5,525 nucleotides of DNA, taken from positions 1 to 5,525 of the forward strand of contig JBEVEP010000187.1 of NCBI GenBank assembly GCA_040512755.1. Direction: 5' to 3'. Origin of the DNA: JBEVEP01 sp040512755. Its GTDB lineage: Bacteria > Pseudomonadota > Alphaproteobacteria > Rhizobiales > Rhizobiaceae. A program made the translations under genes and the position numbers. Under the pieces are notes generated by a model. That model did not search any database, was not told the DNA's origin, and saw only the letters and a program-made list of their open reading frames with translations. Every line of letters begins with the position of its first letter. Within the stretch, counting starts at the first letter, position 1. Shown piece by piece: positions 4,343-5,525 of this stretch.

Positions 4343-5525
4343 ATGAAAGCCGTGAAGCGTTTTGTGGCGAGTGGCGCTTCAGCCCTCGTGCTGTTGCTGC
4401 AATCGCAAGGGTCCCTGGCTCAGCAGATCACCGGCGAGCCTGGTTCCCCTACCGCTACGACGACAGTGGGCAAGCAACTTCCGTCGCCCGATCCCGCGTT
4501 TGGCGGCGTGATCAAGGAAAAGGCTTCCGAATCGAAACCTTGGTGGCCACCGCGCGTCGTACCGCCCAAGGGTGCACCCAACGTATTGCTCATCATGACG
4601 GACGACCAAGGGTTCGGCGCACCGAGTACATTCGGCGGCGTCATCCCGACTCCGGCAATGGACCGCATTGCCAATAGCGGATTGCGCTATACGAATTTCC
4701 ACTCCACCTCGCTTTGTTCGCCAACACGGGCGGCTTTGATCACCGGACGCAACCATCACTCGGCGGGCTTCGGCGTAGTGGGCGAGATTGCGACGGGCTT
4801 CCCCGGATACGACTCCATCATCCCTCTCGAGAAAGCCACCATCGGCAAGATCCTCAAGGGTAACGGTTACGGGACATCGTGGTTCGGCAAAAACCACAAT
4901 ACGCCGTCCTATCAGTCGAGCCAGGCCGGTCCATTCGATCAGTGGCCGAACGGCATGGGCTTCGAATATTTCTACGGCTTCGTCGGTGGCGACACCAGTC
5001 AGTGGCAACCATACCTGTTCCGCAATACGACGCCCATCTACCCCTTCCAAGGCAATCCCGGCTGGAACCTGATGACGGCCATGGCCGATGAAGCCATCCA
5101 GTACATGAAACAGCTCAACGAAATCGCGCCCGACAAGCCTTTCCTTGTCTACTACGTGCCTGGCGGGACGCACGCCCCGCACCATCCGACGCCCGAGTGG
5201 ATCAAGAAGATCAGCGACATGCACTTGTTCGATGAGGGCTGGAACAAGGTCCGTGAGACAATCTTCGCCAACCAGAAGCGGCTTGGCATCATGCCTGAGA
5301 ACGCCCAGCTGACGCCCTGGCCGAAGGACTTGCCGCAGTGGGACTCGCTGAGTTTTGAGGAGAAGAAGCTCTTCACCAAACAGGCCGACGTCTACGGAGC
5401 GTACCTCGCCTACACCGACCACGAGATCGGGCGGGTGATCCAGGCTGTCGAGGACCTCGGCGAGCTTGATAATACGTTGATCATCTACATTGGCGGCGAC
5501 AACGGCGCGAGCGCGGAAGGGATGC
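4343..5525 (+). CDS. Secreted arylsulfatase (type I, formylglycine-dependent), N-terminal 394 residues; continues past the right edge
   Basis: The enzyme should hydrolyse sulfate esters in the periplasm or outside the cell, releasing sulfate. The frame stays open from 4343 to the window end. A signal peptide (basic KAVKR, hydrophobic 8-19, SLA at 24-26) is probably cut after A26. The sulfatase fold starts near residue 79 with NVLLIMTDDQG, where D87 and D88 are metal ligands. C125-S-P-T-R129 is the formylglycine motif (CxPxR), in which the cysteine must be oxidised by a formylglycine-generating enzyme not encoded here. Other expected active-site residues are visible: R136, N137, H138 and H139 after the motif, K183 (FGKNH), H277 (GGTHAP), and the metal ligands D386-N387 (GGDNG). 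Sequence style resembles the long bacterial arylsulfatases of about 750-800 residues, so roughly half is probably missing. The natural substrate is unknown. It lies 89 bases after the cyclase on the same strand. Confidence 0.9.
   Translation, partial: MKAVKRFVASGASALVLLLQSQGSLAQQITGEPGSPTATTTVGKQLPSPDPAFGGVIKEKASESKPWWPPRVVPPKGAPNVLLIMTDDQGFGAPSTFGGVIPTPAMDRIANSGLRYTNFHSTSLCSPTRAALITGRNHHSAGFGVVGEIATGFPGYDSIIPLEKATIGKILKGNGYGTSWFGKNHNTPSYQSSQAGPFDQWPNGMGFEYFYGFVGGDTSQWQPYLFRNTTPIYPFQGNPGWNLMTAMADEAIQYMKQLNEIAPDKPFLVYYVPGGTHAPHHPTPEWIKKISDMHLFDEGWNKVRETIFANQKRLGIMPENAQLTPWPKDLPQWDSLSFEEKKLFTKQADVYGAYLAYTDHEIGRVIQAVEDLGELDNTLIIYIGGDNGASAEGM

Noticed and set aside
3270..4343. Long minus-strand open frame opposite the cyclase (357 codons)
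   Set aside because: It overlaps the ferredoxin-cyclase-Rieske gene, whose motifs are unmistakable. The antisense frame is open because of GC-rich codon bias.
4379..5422. Minus-strand open frame of 347 codons at the right end
   Set aside because: It is the complement of the arylsulfatase, which runs open to the window edge with the CSPTR motif and other active-site residues in the plus frame.

Overview
The window looks like chromosomal DNA of a GC-rich (roughly 60% by eye) Gram-negative proteobacterium. Exported enzymes with Sec signal peptides, a periplasmic-type lytic transglycosylase and a ferredoxin-cyclase fusion together suggest an alphaproteobacterium of the Hyphomicrobiales/Bradyrhizobium kind. 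That assignment is inferred from gene content and codon style, not from a marker gene. I see no rRNA, tRNA, CRISPR array, insertion sequence or phage gene.

Layout: the left half is read leftward (minus strand). In the order they are read, it holds a lytic transglycosylase (2538 to 1591), a secreted beta-lactamase-fold serine hydrolase (1412 to 267), and the first 12 codons of another gene that leaves the window at base 1. The right half is read rightward (plus strand). It holds a three-domain protein made of ferredoxin, class III nucleotide cyclase and Rieske domains (2868 to 4253). It is followed 89 bases later by the first 394 codons of a secreted, formylglycine-type arylsulfatase (4343 to the right edge). 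The two halves diverge from a 329-base intergenic region (2539-2867) that contains two overlapping, mutually exclusive hairpins.

How the genes relate: three of the products are predicted to be exported hydrolases or cell-wall enzymes (serine hydrolase, transglycosylase, sulfatase). The cyclase has no signal peptide or membrane segment and should be a cytoplasmic signalling enzyme. Nothing in the sequence ties all of them to one pathway. The closest link is the same-strand pair of cyclase and sulfatase, which could be co-transcribed.

The most notable item is the cyclase. Its catalytic domain sits between two different iron-sulfur domains, a four-cysteine [2Fe-2S] ferredoxin at the N-terminus and a Cys2His2 Rieske domain at the C-terminus. 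This suggests a redox-controlled second-messenger enzyme. Its catalytic metal-binding and transition-state residues are intact, but the position that usually carries the purine-recognising lysine is serine, so its nucleotide substrate is uncertain.
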